Origin: Pelagophyceae sp. CCMP2097
Taxonomy: Eukaryota > Sar > Pelagophyceae
Assembly: GCA_026770575.1 (NCBI GenBank)
Contig: MU657503.1
Coordinates: 37,839-48,277, forward strand
DNA length: 10,439 nucleotides
Direction: 5' to 3'
Below, one piece after another: positions 1-6,569 of this stretch. The notes beneath the pieces were generated by a model, which saw nothing but the letters and a program-made list of their open reading frames with translations, was not told the DNA's origin and did no database searches. Numbering within the stretch: the stretch's first letter is position 1; every line of letters begins with the position of its first letter. The position numbers were made by a program, and so were the translations under genes.

Positions 1-468
1 GCCCTGATCTCCCCGACTCCGTCGATGGGACGTGCTTTGGATATCAGGGGGAAAAGCTAAAATGTACGTAGTTTTCAATAATACCACCTTTTGACGACAC
101 CTTAGGCGGCGGGGAGGGGGCGACGGCTGGGGATTCTTATACATTAACGACACAGTTTTCGGTGCTGAGTCCGCCTGGCTACTCAGATTCTTCGTGGGCG
201 ACAAGCCTGAAGAGATACCAACCTCAAATGGCCTAGACGCAGCCGAATAATAAAGTTAAGCTCGCCACGCGATTCTACGCCCTAAACTACCCAGTAGATG
301 CATCGACCTCTCAGCGAATTAAGGAGCGCAACACCGCGGCCCGGGCAGACAACTTCTATATTACAAGAGCGCGCCGGAGGCACACGGAGGACCCGACTTC
401 GAGCGAAGGATACAAACAAATCCCATTGCAATGCCCACGTAAATAATTAAAATTAGAGTTAATCGGCC
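1..468. other. Leading stretch with no recognised gene
   Basis: No reading frame of useful length, tRNA or repeat is visible here on either strand. Composition is mixed and less GC-rich than the genes further on. The last 30 bases (about 438-465) are AT-rich and may be the outer edge of the inverted-repeat element that starts at 469, because a similar AT-rich stretch lies just outside its other end (about 1288-1320). Confidence 0.5.
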
Positions 469-580
469 ATCGGTGTCACCTCTGTCGTCCTAAATGAAAT
501 GGGTGACACCCTAATAAAATCAAATCAAAACGGTGACACCACGCCGAGAATAATATAAATAAGACGCACTCCGACTACTT

Positions 581-757
581 TAAAGGTCATCGGTGACGCT
601 CCTCTGGGTACTAAAAGTAATCGGTGACGCCCTAAGGGTATTAAAGGTAATCGGTGACGCCCTGAGGGTATTAAAGGTAATCGGTGACGCCACTCAGGGT
701 ATTAAAGGTAATCGGTGACGCCCCTCAGGGTATTAAAGGTAATCGGCGGCGCTGAGG
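581..757 (+). repeat. 30-31 bp tandem repeat, five units plus a partial
   Basis: Units begin with TAAAGGTAATCGGTGACGCC and follow head to tail at 581, 612, 642, 672 and 703, with a decaying sixth from 734. Unit lengths are 31, 30, 30, 31 and 31 bp. The most variable part is the four to five bases before GGGTAT, which read CTCTG, CTAA, CTGA, ACTCA and CCTCA. Earlier single copies of the same GGTGACACC core occur at 471-540. The array forms the inner left arm of the inverted-repeat element. Confidence 0.9.
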
Positions 758-797
758 CTTCAGCGAGGGCGTTCAAAAAGTGACTGACCCTCGCGCA

Positions 798-1160
798 ATG
801 GCCGCGTCAACGGACGTTGACGCGTTCCGCGCCTTGGCGGACGGTTCGGACGGTTCCTACTGTTCGGACTTCAGCTTCCTCGATGACGACGCCGCGGCGC
901 TCCGCGCCAAGCTGCCCAAGAAGACCGTCAAGACGGACGAGCAGAAGCGGGCCGCCAAGCAAGCCACCGACAAGGCGCGCAAGGACAAGCTGCGGCAAGA
1001 GCCTTTTAAAGGCTGGCGGCGTCACCGATTTCATATACGCACGTCACCGTGGCGTCGTTACGCATTTGACAGACCAGGTGCCACCGATAGCAATAAAGAA
1101 AACGGGGCGGTGCCACCTATTGGGTTTATGCCAATGTACGTGACACCAACGACGATATAA
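798..1160 (+). CDS. Small Ala/Lys-rich hypothetical protein inside the element
   Basis: I do not recognise this protein. The first ATG in the frame, at 798 in a favourable context (GCAATGG), gives 120 residues ending at a TAA at 1158-1160. Residues 1-67 look like genuine GC-rich coding sequence: an acidic stretch (FSFLDDDAAALRAK, about 27-40) followed by a basic helix rich in Lys, Ala and Arg (about 41-66). From about 1008 the frame runs into the right-hand repeat array, so the last 50 residues are translated repeat and probably not functional. A reasonable reading is the 5' piece of a host gene captured between the element's arms, with the true 3' part missing. It could also be an element-specific protein, or not expressed at all. 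Confidence 0.35.
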   Translation: MAASTDVDAFRALADGSDGSYCSDFSFLDDDAAALRAKLPKKTVKTDEQKRAAKQATDKARKDKLRQEPFKGWRRHRFHIRTSPWRRYAFDRPGATDSNKENGAVPPIGFMPMYVTPTTI

Positions 1161-1271
1161 ACGCAATCGGCGGCACCGATTACCATTAAAGGCTGCGACC
1201 GTGACACCGATTTGATTTAAGATCAAAGTCGCGTCACCGATTTCATTTAGGACGACGGAGGTGTCGCCGAT
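1015..1271 (-). repeat. Degenerate inverted counterpart of the left repeat array
   Basis: Motifs of the form GTCACCGATTT or GACACCGATT recur at irregular spacing (about 1021, 1140, 1172, 1202, 1232 and 1262). Read on the minus strand they match the AATCGGTGAC core of the left array. A stretch near 1171-1190 read on the minus strand gives TAATGGTAATCGGTG, close to the left unit. Unlike the left array, the copies are diverged and unevenly spaced, so only one arm has recently been homogenised. Confidence 0.65.
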
Positions 1272-1399
1272 TGCCTTCGGGCCCTTAAAATTATTTAAAT
1301 AATTAAAATTATTTAACTTATCGCCGAACCTTCAAATCCTCCTTATCTTAATTTTATTTTTTTTTCTTCTTATTGAGCTATTAAATTTTTGTTTTTTTT

Positions 1400-1473
1400 G
1401 CGGTCGACTAGATTCGAACCTGTGACCAAAAACTTCTTCTATGATGATTCCAATGAGGTTCCTGCTCGACCTC
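1400..1473 (-). other. tRNA-like sequence with Pol III B box
   Basis: Read on the minus strand this 74-base stretch has tRNA length. Its first and last seven bases (GAGGTCG and CGACCGC) pair at six of seven positions. A B-box-like GGTTCGAATC lies at 1411-1420 where the T loop should be, but its stem has one mismatch and one wobble pair. I could not fold a convincing D arm or anticodon arm, so this is more likely a tRNA pseudogene or the head of a tRNA-derived SINE than a working tRNA. The minus-strand sequence beyond it is A-rich, which would fit a SINE tail. Confidence 0.3.
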
Positions 1474-1572
1474 CACTCCCAATTTTAGCAATCGCATCAA
1501 CCACCAATCGATGAATCGGCCGAGTTGCTGCCCTTTTCTTCTCAAAGGTGGAACCTCACGGATTTACCCGTC

Positions 1573-1599
1573 GACAGACGGACAGACGGACGTACAGAC
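1573..1599 (+). repeat. GACAGACG octamer microsatellite
   Basis: Two exact GACAGACG copies lie in tandem, followed by a degenerate third (GACGTACAGAC). It is short and low-copy, with no coding meaning seen. Confidence 0.7.
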
Positions 1600-1638
1600 A
1601 AAATCCCCCCGGTAAGAATTTCCTAATCCTTCAATCAA

Positions 1639-1701
1639 AGGACCCGAAGGGCCCTTGCCGTAAACTGACGTTGATTAAACGGCAAGGACCCTTCGGGTCC
1701 T
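1639..1701. repeat. 22 bp inverted repeat (hairpin)
   Basis: Arms 1639-1660 and 1680-1701 are complementary over 22 bp with one mismatch, around a 19-base loop. Each arm is itself a mini-hairpin: GGACCC, a three-base loop (GAA or TTC), then GGGCCC or GGGTCC. It lies about 200 bp before the start codon of the plus-strand gene. A short run of A follows the right arm, but a bacterial-type terminator makes no sense in this eukaryotic context. It could be a small palindromic repeat or a cruciform-forming element. Confidence 0.8.
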
Positions 1702-1741
1702 CAAAAAAACGCTCTCTTACATTGTAGAGGAAAAAAACGAA

Positions 1742-1771
1742 CCCTGGGCAAATTTCTAAATTTGCCCTGGG
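1742..1771. repeat. 14 bp inverted repeat with 2-base loop
   Basis: CCCTGGGCAAATTT (1742-1755) and AAATTTGCCCTGGG (1758-1771) are complementary apart from one position and are separated by CT. It sits about 134 bp upstream of the ATG at 1905, in the likely promoter or 5' leader of that gene. Whether it binds a factor or is a repeat remnant cannot be told from the sequence. Confidence 0.75.
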
Positions 1772-1904
1772 CCCGGGACGACGTGTTGGAGCAGCCCGCC
1801 TGCGGCCGGACGTCGAGGTTTCGGAGGCTGACGGTGCACGGGCTGTAGTCGCTGCAGTGGAGCATCGCAGCGACGCCCGACGTGTGCCTGCGCGTCCGAA
1901 AGCC

Positions 1905-3776
1905 ATGGCGGGCCGGCCGCCGCCCCGCAGGCCTGTGCAGCATCCGCTCCGCCTCTTTCCCCTCTCGAGCGAGACGTCTGTCTCAGAAGCCTGGTGCAAG
2001 CCCCAGGTCGACGACGGCGGCGGCTGGCTCGGCGGCGGCTCGTTGTACTGGGGCTCCGTCGGCCTCGGGACGCACGCGACGCAGCTTTCGAGGGACTTTC
2101 GGCGCTTCGAGGCGGGCGGAATCGTCGCCGAGGCCGGCGGCGAGCGGCTGGCCGCCGCGCGCGCGCTCAGGCTCTTCGACCGCGGCGCGGAGGCGCGCGA
2201 GTACGTGCTCGTGCCGAAGCGGGCGGTGCGCGAGATCACGCTGCTCGAGAATCAGCTGCGCCGCGAGCGCGGGCTTATGGCCCGCGGCATGAAGGCGGTC
2301 GCCGTCGCAATGTGTTCGAACCGGTCCATGGCGACGCCGTCGGCCGCGGGCACGTGCGCGCTCATCTCGGCATGCGACGCTGAGCTGTGGCGCTGCGCGG
2401 CGGCCGCCGATGCGTTGCGCGCCGCCCGGGACGGCGAGGCGGCCCGCGAGCACGCCGCTCGGCCGTGGCGCCGCGAAGCACGCTGGGACGCGACGCGGCA
2501 CCAGCTCATCACGGTGCGCTCCGGCGTCGCCTTTGGCAAAGGTTTGCACTGGTCTTCGTAGGCCAAGGCGCTGGAGCTGGAAGTCGCGCGGGCGGCTGTG
2601 GCGACGGGTTCGTGGACGGCGTTCCGCGAGCGGCAGGAGTGGTTGCGGCTGGCGGCGGAGCGCGGGGCCATGGCCTGGGAGGACGGCTTCTCGCGCGTGG
2701 CCCGGTGCGCGGCGGCGGCGGCGGCGATGCGCGCGGACTACGAGGTCTACGTCAATCTAGTTGCGCAGTTCGGCGTGCCCTTTTGCGACGCCGATTACGA
2801 CCGCCTCTGCCCGCGCGCCGGCGAAGCCTTTCAGCGCATGTGCGACGCCGCGGCGGCGCGCTTCCAGCGCATGCACCGCGCGAGAGCGCCGCTCTTCAAG
2901 TGGCGGCGCCGCCGCGCGGCGACCCGCATCCAGACGCTGATGCGCGCCCGCGCTGCTCGAAGACGCTGGGTGCCCGTCCTCTCGCTGCGCAGGCAGGTCG
3001 GCGTCGCGCGGCCACTGCGCTTCTGCCTCGGCCACTGGCGCCGCTGCGCCGTGCGCACGCGCCGCGCGCGACAGCTCGTGCGAAAAGTCAAGTACGGCCG
3101 CGCCGCGGCCATACTCCAGGCCTGGCGCGCGCTCTGCGGCGACTGCGCGGCCAGCGCCGCCGTCGAAGTCGCCCTCGCGGCCGTCGTCGAAGAGACGCTC
3201 GCCTTCGCCCTCGACGTCGCCGCGGCCGAGCGCGCCGGTGCGTGTTCGCGGGGCGCCCGCTCCGCCCGCACCTCTGGCGCACGTAGCAAACGTCGCCGCG
3301 CTCGCCGACGACGTGGCCGGCAGGGCTGCCAAGGCGCTCCTCGACTTTATCGTCTCGGCGCGTACCCCCTTTTTTTGCCGCCGCCTGCGTCCCGACGCTG
3401 GGCGCAGGAGTGCTTCGAGGCGTCGGTGGGCGCGGCAGCGGCAGCGCCGCGGCCCGGTTGGATGGACTCTGACTTTTTCGTAGCGAAAATGACCTACGCG
3501 TCCCTGGTCAACCTCGTTTCCGCGGGCGTGGTGGACGCGGACCTCCTCGGACGCGAGCAGCGCGAGCGCAAGAGGCACTCCGCGGCCCTCGCCTGCCAGC
3601 GGCGCGCGCGCGGCCGCGGCGGCCGCGCGGCCGCGCGGAAGCGCGTCGCGCGCCTCTTCCGGAAAAAGGTCGACGCGGCGACCAACGCAGTCTTCTACCT
3701 CAACATATCAAGCGGCGCGCGCTACGACCGCCGGCCCCGCCTCTTCGACCGCCTCTTCCCCACGTCGGCCTTTTGA
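1905..3776 (+). CDS. IQ-motif protein with WW-like C-terminus, four exons
   Basis: Proposed exons are 1905-2513, 2562-3237, 3287-3351 and 3408-3776, which join in frame to 572 codons plus TGA. The ATG at 1905 has a Kozak-like context (GCCATGG). The frame is open from a GTG at 1857, but no earlier ATG exists. The first 320 residues are mostly helical, Ala/Arg/Glu-rich sequence (for example REITLLENQLRRERG), perhaps coiled coil. An IQ motif, IQTLMRARAARRRW, begins at residue 326 and has Ala where Gly is usual. A second, CQRRARGRGGR, lies around residue 514. IQ motifs bind calmodulin or EF-hand light chains. Residues about 538-565 (DAATNAVFYLN, SGARYDRRPRLF) resemble the second half of a WW domain without its tryptophans, a pairing with IQ motifs seen in other algal proteins. 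The exact role is unknown. The N-terminal 60 residues and the third intron are the least certain parts. Confidence 0.72.
2514..2561 (+). other. Intron 1 of the IQ-motif gene (48 nt, phase 0)
   Basis: It starts GTGCGC and ends TTCGTAG. Its length is a multiple of three, and its final three bases are the only in-frame stop separating two long open stretches of the same frame. Removing it joins LIT to AKALELE, continuing the helical sequence. If it is retained, translation stops after residue 219. Confidence 0.8.
3238..3286 (+). other. Intron 2 of the IQ-motif gene (49 nt, phase 1)
   Basis: It starts GTGCGTG and ends GCACGTAG. Read through, the frame turns into a run of Arg/Gly/Ser. Removing it moves into the frame that reads NVAALADDVAGRAAKALLDF, which is balanced helical sequence. 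The donor matches that of intron 1. Confidence 0.78.
3352..3407 (+). other. Intron 3 of the IQ-motif gene (56 nt, phase 0; boundaries less sure)
   Basis: A second frame change is required between LLDFI and the C-terminal exon. GTCTCG at 3352 to GCGCAG at 3407 restores the frame and includes a C/T tract (3364-3377). The donor is weaker than the other two. An alternative is GTACCC at 3362 to GGCAG at 3438 (77 nt), which also restores the frame and drops about ten residues net. Confidence 0.6.
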
Positions 3777-3978
3777 ATCCGACGAATGTGCCTGTTTAAC
3801 TCGTTTGTGGAACCTGCGCGTCGAGGGTCCGAGGTCCGTACGACGAATTCGCACGCAGCGGTGCGATCCACGAAACCCACCGACCGTGTTCGAACGTTCA
3901 ACCAGACAGGGCTCCGAAGACGACGCAGCGAACAGTGTACGACGGAAGAGACGGTGTGGCGCCGCGGAAAGGAGTGGC
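3777..3978. other. Convergent 3' intergenic region
   Basis: This is the shared space between the stop codons of the two converging genes. No AATAAA signal is present on either strand and no hairpin stands out. The 3' untranslated regions of the two genes must end, or overlap, within about 200 bp. Confidence 0.6.
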
Positions 3979-5756
3979 TTACACAGTGGCCGCGGTCTCC
4001 TTCTCGGCGTAGACACGGATGGCCTGCAGGTTTGCGGCCATCTCGGCGGCGATCTTGCCCTCGAGGAGCCGCACGGGCACCTGACCGGCGCGCGGTCCCG
4101 CGCGCGACCCGTGGGCGCCATCGGGGCGGGGAAAGGGCGTACCGGGAGCGCGGGCGCGAGTTCGACGGCGTATGTCAACCGCATGGCTTCGACGCCCGGC
4201 GGGGCGCACGTCGCCAGCGATTGCAGGCGCCAGACGCCCTGGTACAGGCGAAAGTCGCCGCGCGCGCCCTCGACGCTCTGCATAGAAATGTCACCTGCGA
4301 GACGAGTCAACGACACCGTGCTCCAAGTTGGAACACGACAGAGCGGTCAGCCTGGGTCAGTGACCAGGGCCTCTCTGGTTGTCCATCGTCTCCCGCGCTG
4401 GAGCGTCGCGGTGCGGGAGCTGCGTGATGGCGTAGGGCCGCGGGAAGACGCCGCGCACGAGCGGCACGGCGCCGTCGATTCGCCGGCGAGCCTTGTCGCC
4501 GGCTTCGGCGGCGGCCGTGCCGGCGTACGGCGCGCGCTGCGCCGTCGTGCCCGCGGGCATGCCTGACGTTTGCAGTCGGGCGGTCTGCCGGCCCCGGACG
4601 GCCGTCGCGGCCACTGACCGTGCTCGTAGGCGCGGACGTCGAGCGTGAGCGATGCCTTGAACTTGATGCCGGGCACGAGCTGCGCGGCGCCGACCTGGAG
4701 CACGCGCGCACCGCGGCCGTCGGCGTCGTAGCGGAGCACGTCGTTGCGCACGAGGTTGGGCACCACGTCGGCGAGGCCCGCGTAGTTGGTCAGCAGCGCC
4801 CAGACGCAGTCGACCGAGGCGAGGATGTCGATGCCTGTGAAGATGCGCCGCGCGTTGCCCGGCGCGTCCTCGACGCGCACGACCACCTCACCGGGCATCA
4901 AGCAAATCTCGTCCTCGACGAGCTCCGCCGGCGACCCCGAGCGGCCCAGGCGCGCGTCGGCGCGCGCCGCGCGCGCCGCGGGCTGCGCCGAGATGGCGGG
5001 CGCCAGCTGCACCGCAACGGCAGCGGGCGCCGGCTGCGCGGCGGCAGCAGGAGCCGGCTGGGCCGCCACGGCCGCCGCAGGCTGAGCCGCAACAGCAGCG
5101 GGCGCCGGCTGCGCGGCGGCGGCGGCCGCCGGCTGTGCCACGACGGCAGCGGGCGCTGGCTGCGCTGCAGCAGCGGGAGCCGGCTGTGCCGCCACGGCCG
5201 CCGCAGGCTGAGCCGCAACGGCAGCGGGCGCCGGCTGCGCCGCGACGATCGCGGGCGCGGCGGGCGCGGCCGGCAGGGGCGCCGTCGCGGCCGGCAAGGG
5301 CGCCGTCGATTCGCTCCACTGCCCGGCCGCGGGCGTGGTGGCCGCGGGCGCGGCGACCACGGGCGCGGCCGGCAGGGGTGCCGTCGCTTCGCTCCACTGC
5401 TCGGCCGCTGCCGCGGCGGGCGCGGATGCGGCCAGCAGGGGCGCGGCCGGCAAGGGCGCCGTCGCTTCGCTCCCCCGATGCTCCGCCACTGCCGCTTCGG
5501 GCGGGTCCTCTGGCCGCCCGAAGCGCTGCCGCGCGGCGTTCCGGAACCGGCGCAGCGCCTTCTTCAGCGCGGTGCGCTTGCGCACGCGCGCCCCGCCGCC
5601 GACGGCCTCGGTGTCCGGCCGCGGCGGCCGCGCCGTCAGCGCCGTCTTCACCTGCCGTTGCGCGTGCACCGCGTAGCGCCTCGCCTGGGCCCTCAGCCCG
5701 GCGGCCCCGGGCGGCTGCTGCGCCAGCAGCACCGCCATCGCCAGCCACCGCAGCAT
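3979..5756 (-). CDS. START-like (SRPBCC/polyketide cyclase) protein with leader and Ala/Pro linker
   Basis: Exons on the minus strand are 5756-4619, 4562-4365, 4294-4143 and 4080-3979. They join to 529 codons plus TAA. The ATG at 5756 opens a hydrophobic leader (MLRWLAMAVLLAQQPPGAAG), a likely signal peptide or the first part of a plastid leader; no Phe follows the cleavage area, as the usual stramenopile plastid motif would need. Residues 57-80 are basic. Residues 96-260 are an Ala/Pro/Gln linker. Residues 288-525 form a START-like fold of the polyketide cyclase/COQ10-type group: GIDILASVDCVWALLTNYAG, then DVVPNLVRNDVL, VLQVGAAQLVPGIKF, EGARGDFRLYQGVWRL and LLEGKIAAEMAANLQAIR. That order is typical of plastid and cyanobacterial members thought to bind lipids or pigments. 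The ligand is unknown. Residues 381-446 are an insertion within the domain. Confidence 0.85.
4081..4142 (-). other. Intron 3 of the START-like gene (62 nt, phase 0)
   Basis: On the minus strand it starts GTACGCCC and ends CCGGTCAG. Splicing joins AVELAPALP to VPVRLLEGKI, exactly the continuation expected at the end of a START-like domain. Confidence 0.88.
4295..4364 (-). other. Intron 2 of the START-like gene (70 nt, phase 1)
   Basis: On the minus strand it starts GTCACTGA and ends TCTCGCAG. It joins the exon ending NQRGP to GDISMQSVEGA. A GC-AG alternative from 4409 to 4295 (115 nt) is also in frame, omits 15 residues and would read LPHRDISMQ, which is closer to the spacing expected before VEG...GDF in this fold. 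Confidence 0.7.
4563..4618 (-). other. Intron 1 of the START-like gene (56 nt, phase 1)
   Basis: On the minus strand it starts GTCAGTGG and ends ACGTCAG. It joins YEHG to MPAGTTAQ. Without splicing, the frame degenerates into an Arg/Pro/Ser-rich tail and the second half of the domain is lost. Confidence 0.85.
4977..5237 (-). repeat. Coding Gln-Pro-Ala repeat, 126 bp higher-order unit
   Basis: This encodes residues 174-260 of the START-like protein. Blocks of eight or nine residues (QPAPAAVAA, QPAAAVAA, QPAPAAAA) alternate. The whole 42-residue set starting at residue 174 recurs from residue 216, so the DNA has a 126 bp period. Such a linker is expected to be flexible and can vary in length between strains. 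Confidence 0.85.
5286..5471 (-). repeat. Coding SEATAPLPAAP repeat, three copies
   Basis: SEATAPLPAAP at residues 96 and 122 and SESTAPLPAA at 148 give a period of 26 residues (78 bp). A partial TAPLPAAP follows at about 158. Two of the copies are preceded by Gln-Trp. It lies between the basic segment and the Gln-Pro-Ala repeat. Confidence 0.8.
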
Positions 5757-5948
5757 CGCGGGGCCGGGGAGGCGCGTCGCGCCGTCGAGTCGGAGAGGAA
5801 GACGCCACGAGTCGAGCGACCTGGCGAGACTGGCCGACGGCGGCAGCTCGAGCGGTGCGGCGCGTTTCCCGGGCCGTGGCCAAATGCGGATGGATGTACG
5901 CGTCGATCAAGACGACGACGTCAGGCAGGAATCAAGTCTTCCCGGGCC
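5757..5948. other. 5' flank of the START-like gene
   Basis: This should contain the promoter and 5' leader of the minus-strand gene. No TATA-like motif or repeat is evident. The frame is open upstream in another minus-strand frame, but that is an effect of high GC. Confidence 0.4.
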
Positions 5949-6063
5949 TTATTGGGTTTTCGACGCTTCGGACTTAGAATAGGGGTCGCCGGGCTTCGGG
6001 GCTGGTGGATACTGGAATGTCGGCACGGGATATCCGGATGGTGCGTTGTTGCTGGCGCGTGTA
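5949..6063 (-). CDS. Possible terminal exon of a Pro/Tyr-rich protein
   Basis: On the minus strand, after a possible acceptor TTACAG, the frame reads TRASNNAPSGYPVPTFQYPP and then APKPGDPYSKSEASKTQ before TAA at 5951-5949. The composition is balanced and the base content is lower in GC than the surrounding shadow frames, which suggests real or recently lost coding sequence. The upstream exon could not be fixed. A neighbouring frame at about 6070-6150 reads GGFDYHGGHDPSGLPF and may belong to it. No family is recognised. It is on the same strand as the START-like gene and 192 bp upstream of it. Confidence 0.25.
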
Positions 6064-6194
6064 CTGTAACGAGTGGGCAGTGGCAAAGGGTAGCCCCGAC
6101 GGGTCGTGCCCACCGTGATAGTCGAAGCCCCCCTCTTCGCTCGAGTGCTTGCCCCACCCCGTCGAGTTGATCTCTGTGGCTCCTTGTCTGACTG

Positions 6195-6569
6195 TGCTCG
6201 TCCACGCCCTGCTCGTCCAAGACACGCGTCGCGTAAGCCACCCTCCCGTCGAGTTGAAGTCACCAACGGACAGCTCCGTCCAACGGACGCCTGGCGGCGT
6301 CCGTTGGACTCCGCCATCCGTTGGCCTCGTCACTTTGCTCCTCAAACGTGACGCCCGCTGAAGGGCTCGCTGCGCTCTGTGAGACATTCGATCGCACGTT
6401 TCGGCGCGCCGCTTGGGGGCGTGCCGGGCCCGGACTCTCGCGGGCGCCGGGGGGGAGACCCCCCGGACCCCCCTTTTTAGACGGAACCTACTTCAGCTCT
6501 GGTGGACTCATTGTCATTGCTCGTCCACGCCCTGCTCTTCCACGACACGCGCCGCGTAAGCATCCCCCC
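6195..6569 (+). repeat. Direct repeat pair A (6195-6246 and 6518-6569)
   Basis: Both copies begin TGCTCGTCCACGCCCTGCTC and continue through GACACGCG(T/C)CGCGTAAGC. They differ at only a few positions over about 50 bp and are spaced 323 bp apart. Together with repeat pair B, this suggests a duplicated block that later lost or gained about 100 bp between its two conserved parts. Confidence 0.75.
6263..6324. repeat. Nested inverted repeat
   Basis: A perfect 14 bp inner stem (6278-6291 with 6296-6309, loop TGGC) is surrounded by an outer 8 bp pair, CCAACGGA at 6263-6270 and TCCGTTGG at 6317-6324. The motif CCAACGGA occurs in both stems, so the structure looks like duplication of a smaller palindrome. 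Confidence 0.8.

Larger units (their letters stand above)
469..1271. mobile_element. Foldback-like element with repeat-array ends
   Basis: Positions 469-510 and 1231-1271 are inverted copies. Their core, ATTTCATTTAGGACGAC on the plus strand at the right end, is identical, and about 32 of the aligned bases differ at only three places. A second inverted pair lies just inside: 519-540 against about 1201-1218, sharing GATTTGATT next to a GTGACACCG/GTGTCACCG motif. Further in, both ends carry many copies of the same motif, as AATCGGTGACGCC on the left (581-757) and as GTCACCGAT-type copies on the right (1015-1271). The unique centre (about 760-1010) is GC-rich and holds a reading frame. This build resembles foldback or long-TIR Mutator-like elements carrying a host gene piece. 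No transposase is present, no target duplication could be fixed, and the outer boundaries are uncertain by about 30 bp. Confidence 0.55.
1272..1630. other. AT-rich intergenic DNA
   Basis: Positions 1288-1395 are strongly AT-rich, with self-complementary runs such as AATTAAAATTATTTAA and long T tracts. No reading frame is credible. Apart from the tRNA-like stretch and the octamer repeat listed separately, nothing else is recognisable. Confidence 0.5.

Noticed and set aside
581..757. CRISPR array
   Set aside because: The units are contiguous 30-31 bp tandem repeats without unique spacers, no cas genes are present, and the setting is eukaryotic.
780..797. GTG at 780 as the start of the small element protein
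   Set aside because: For the same reason, the in-frame ATG at 798 was chosen.
1639..1709. Rho-independent terminator
   Set aside because: The hairpin is followed by A rather than T on the plus strand, and the surrounding genes are eukaryotic.
1857..1904. GTG at 1857 as the start of the IQ-motif protein
   Set aside because: Nuclear eukaryotic genes start at ATG. The ATG at 1905 is the first in frame and has a good context.
2354..2384. Additional intron in exon 1 of the IQ-motif gene
   Set aside because: GTGCGC to TGAG spans only 31 nt and would break the frame. The exon reads plausibly without it, although an 81 nt in-frame alternative (2304-2384) cannot be excluded.
3238..3407. Frameshift mutations in the IQ-motif gene
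   Set aside because: Both frame changes coincide with GT-AG pairs of a size matching the other introns, so splicing explains them better than two compensating indels.
4888..5910. 340-codon minus-strand frame overlapping the START-like gene
   Set aside because: It is Arg/Gly/Ala-only sequence in a different frame, without any domain.
4620..6170. 516-codon plus-strand frame opposite the START-like gene
   Set aside because: It is an Arg/Gly-rich shadow caused by the GC-rich Ala/Pro repeat. The minus-strand frame carries the leader, the recognisable domain and splice sites.
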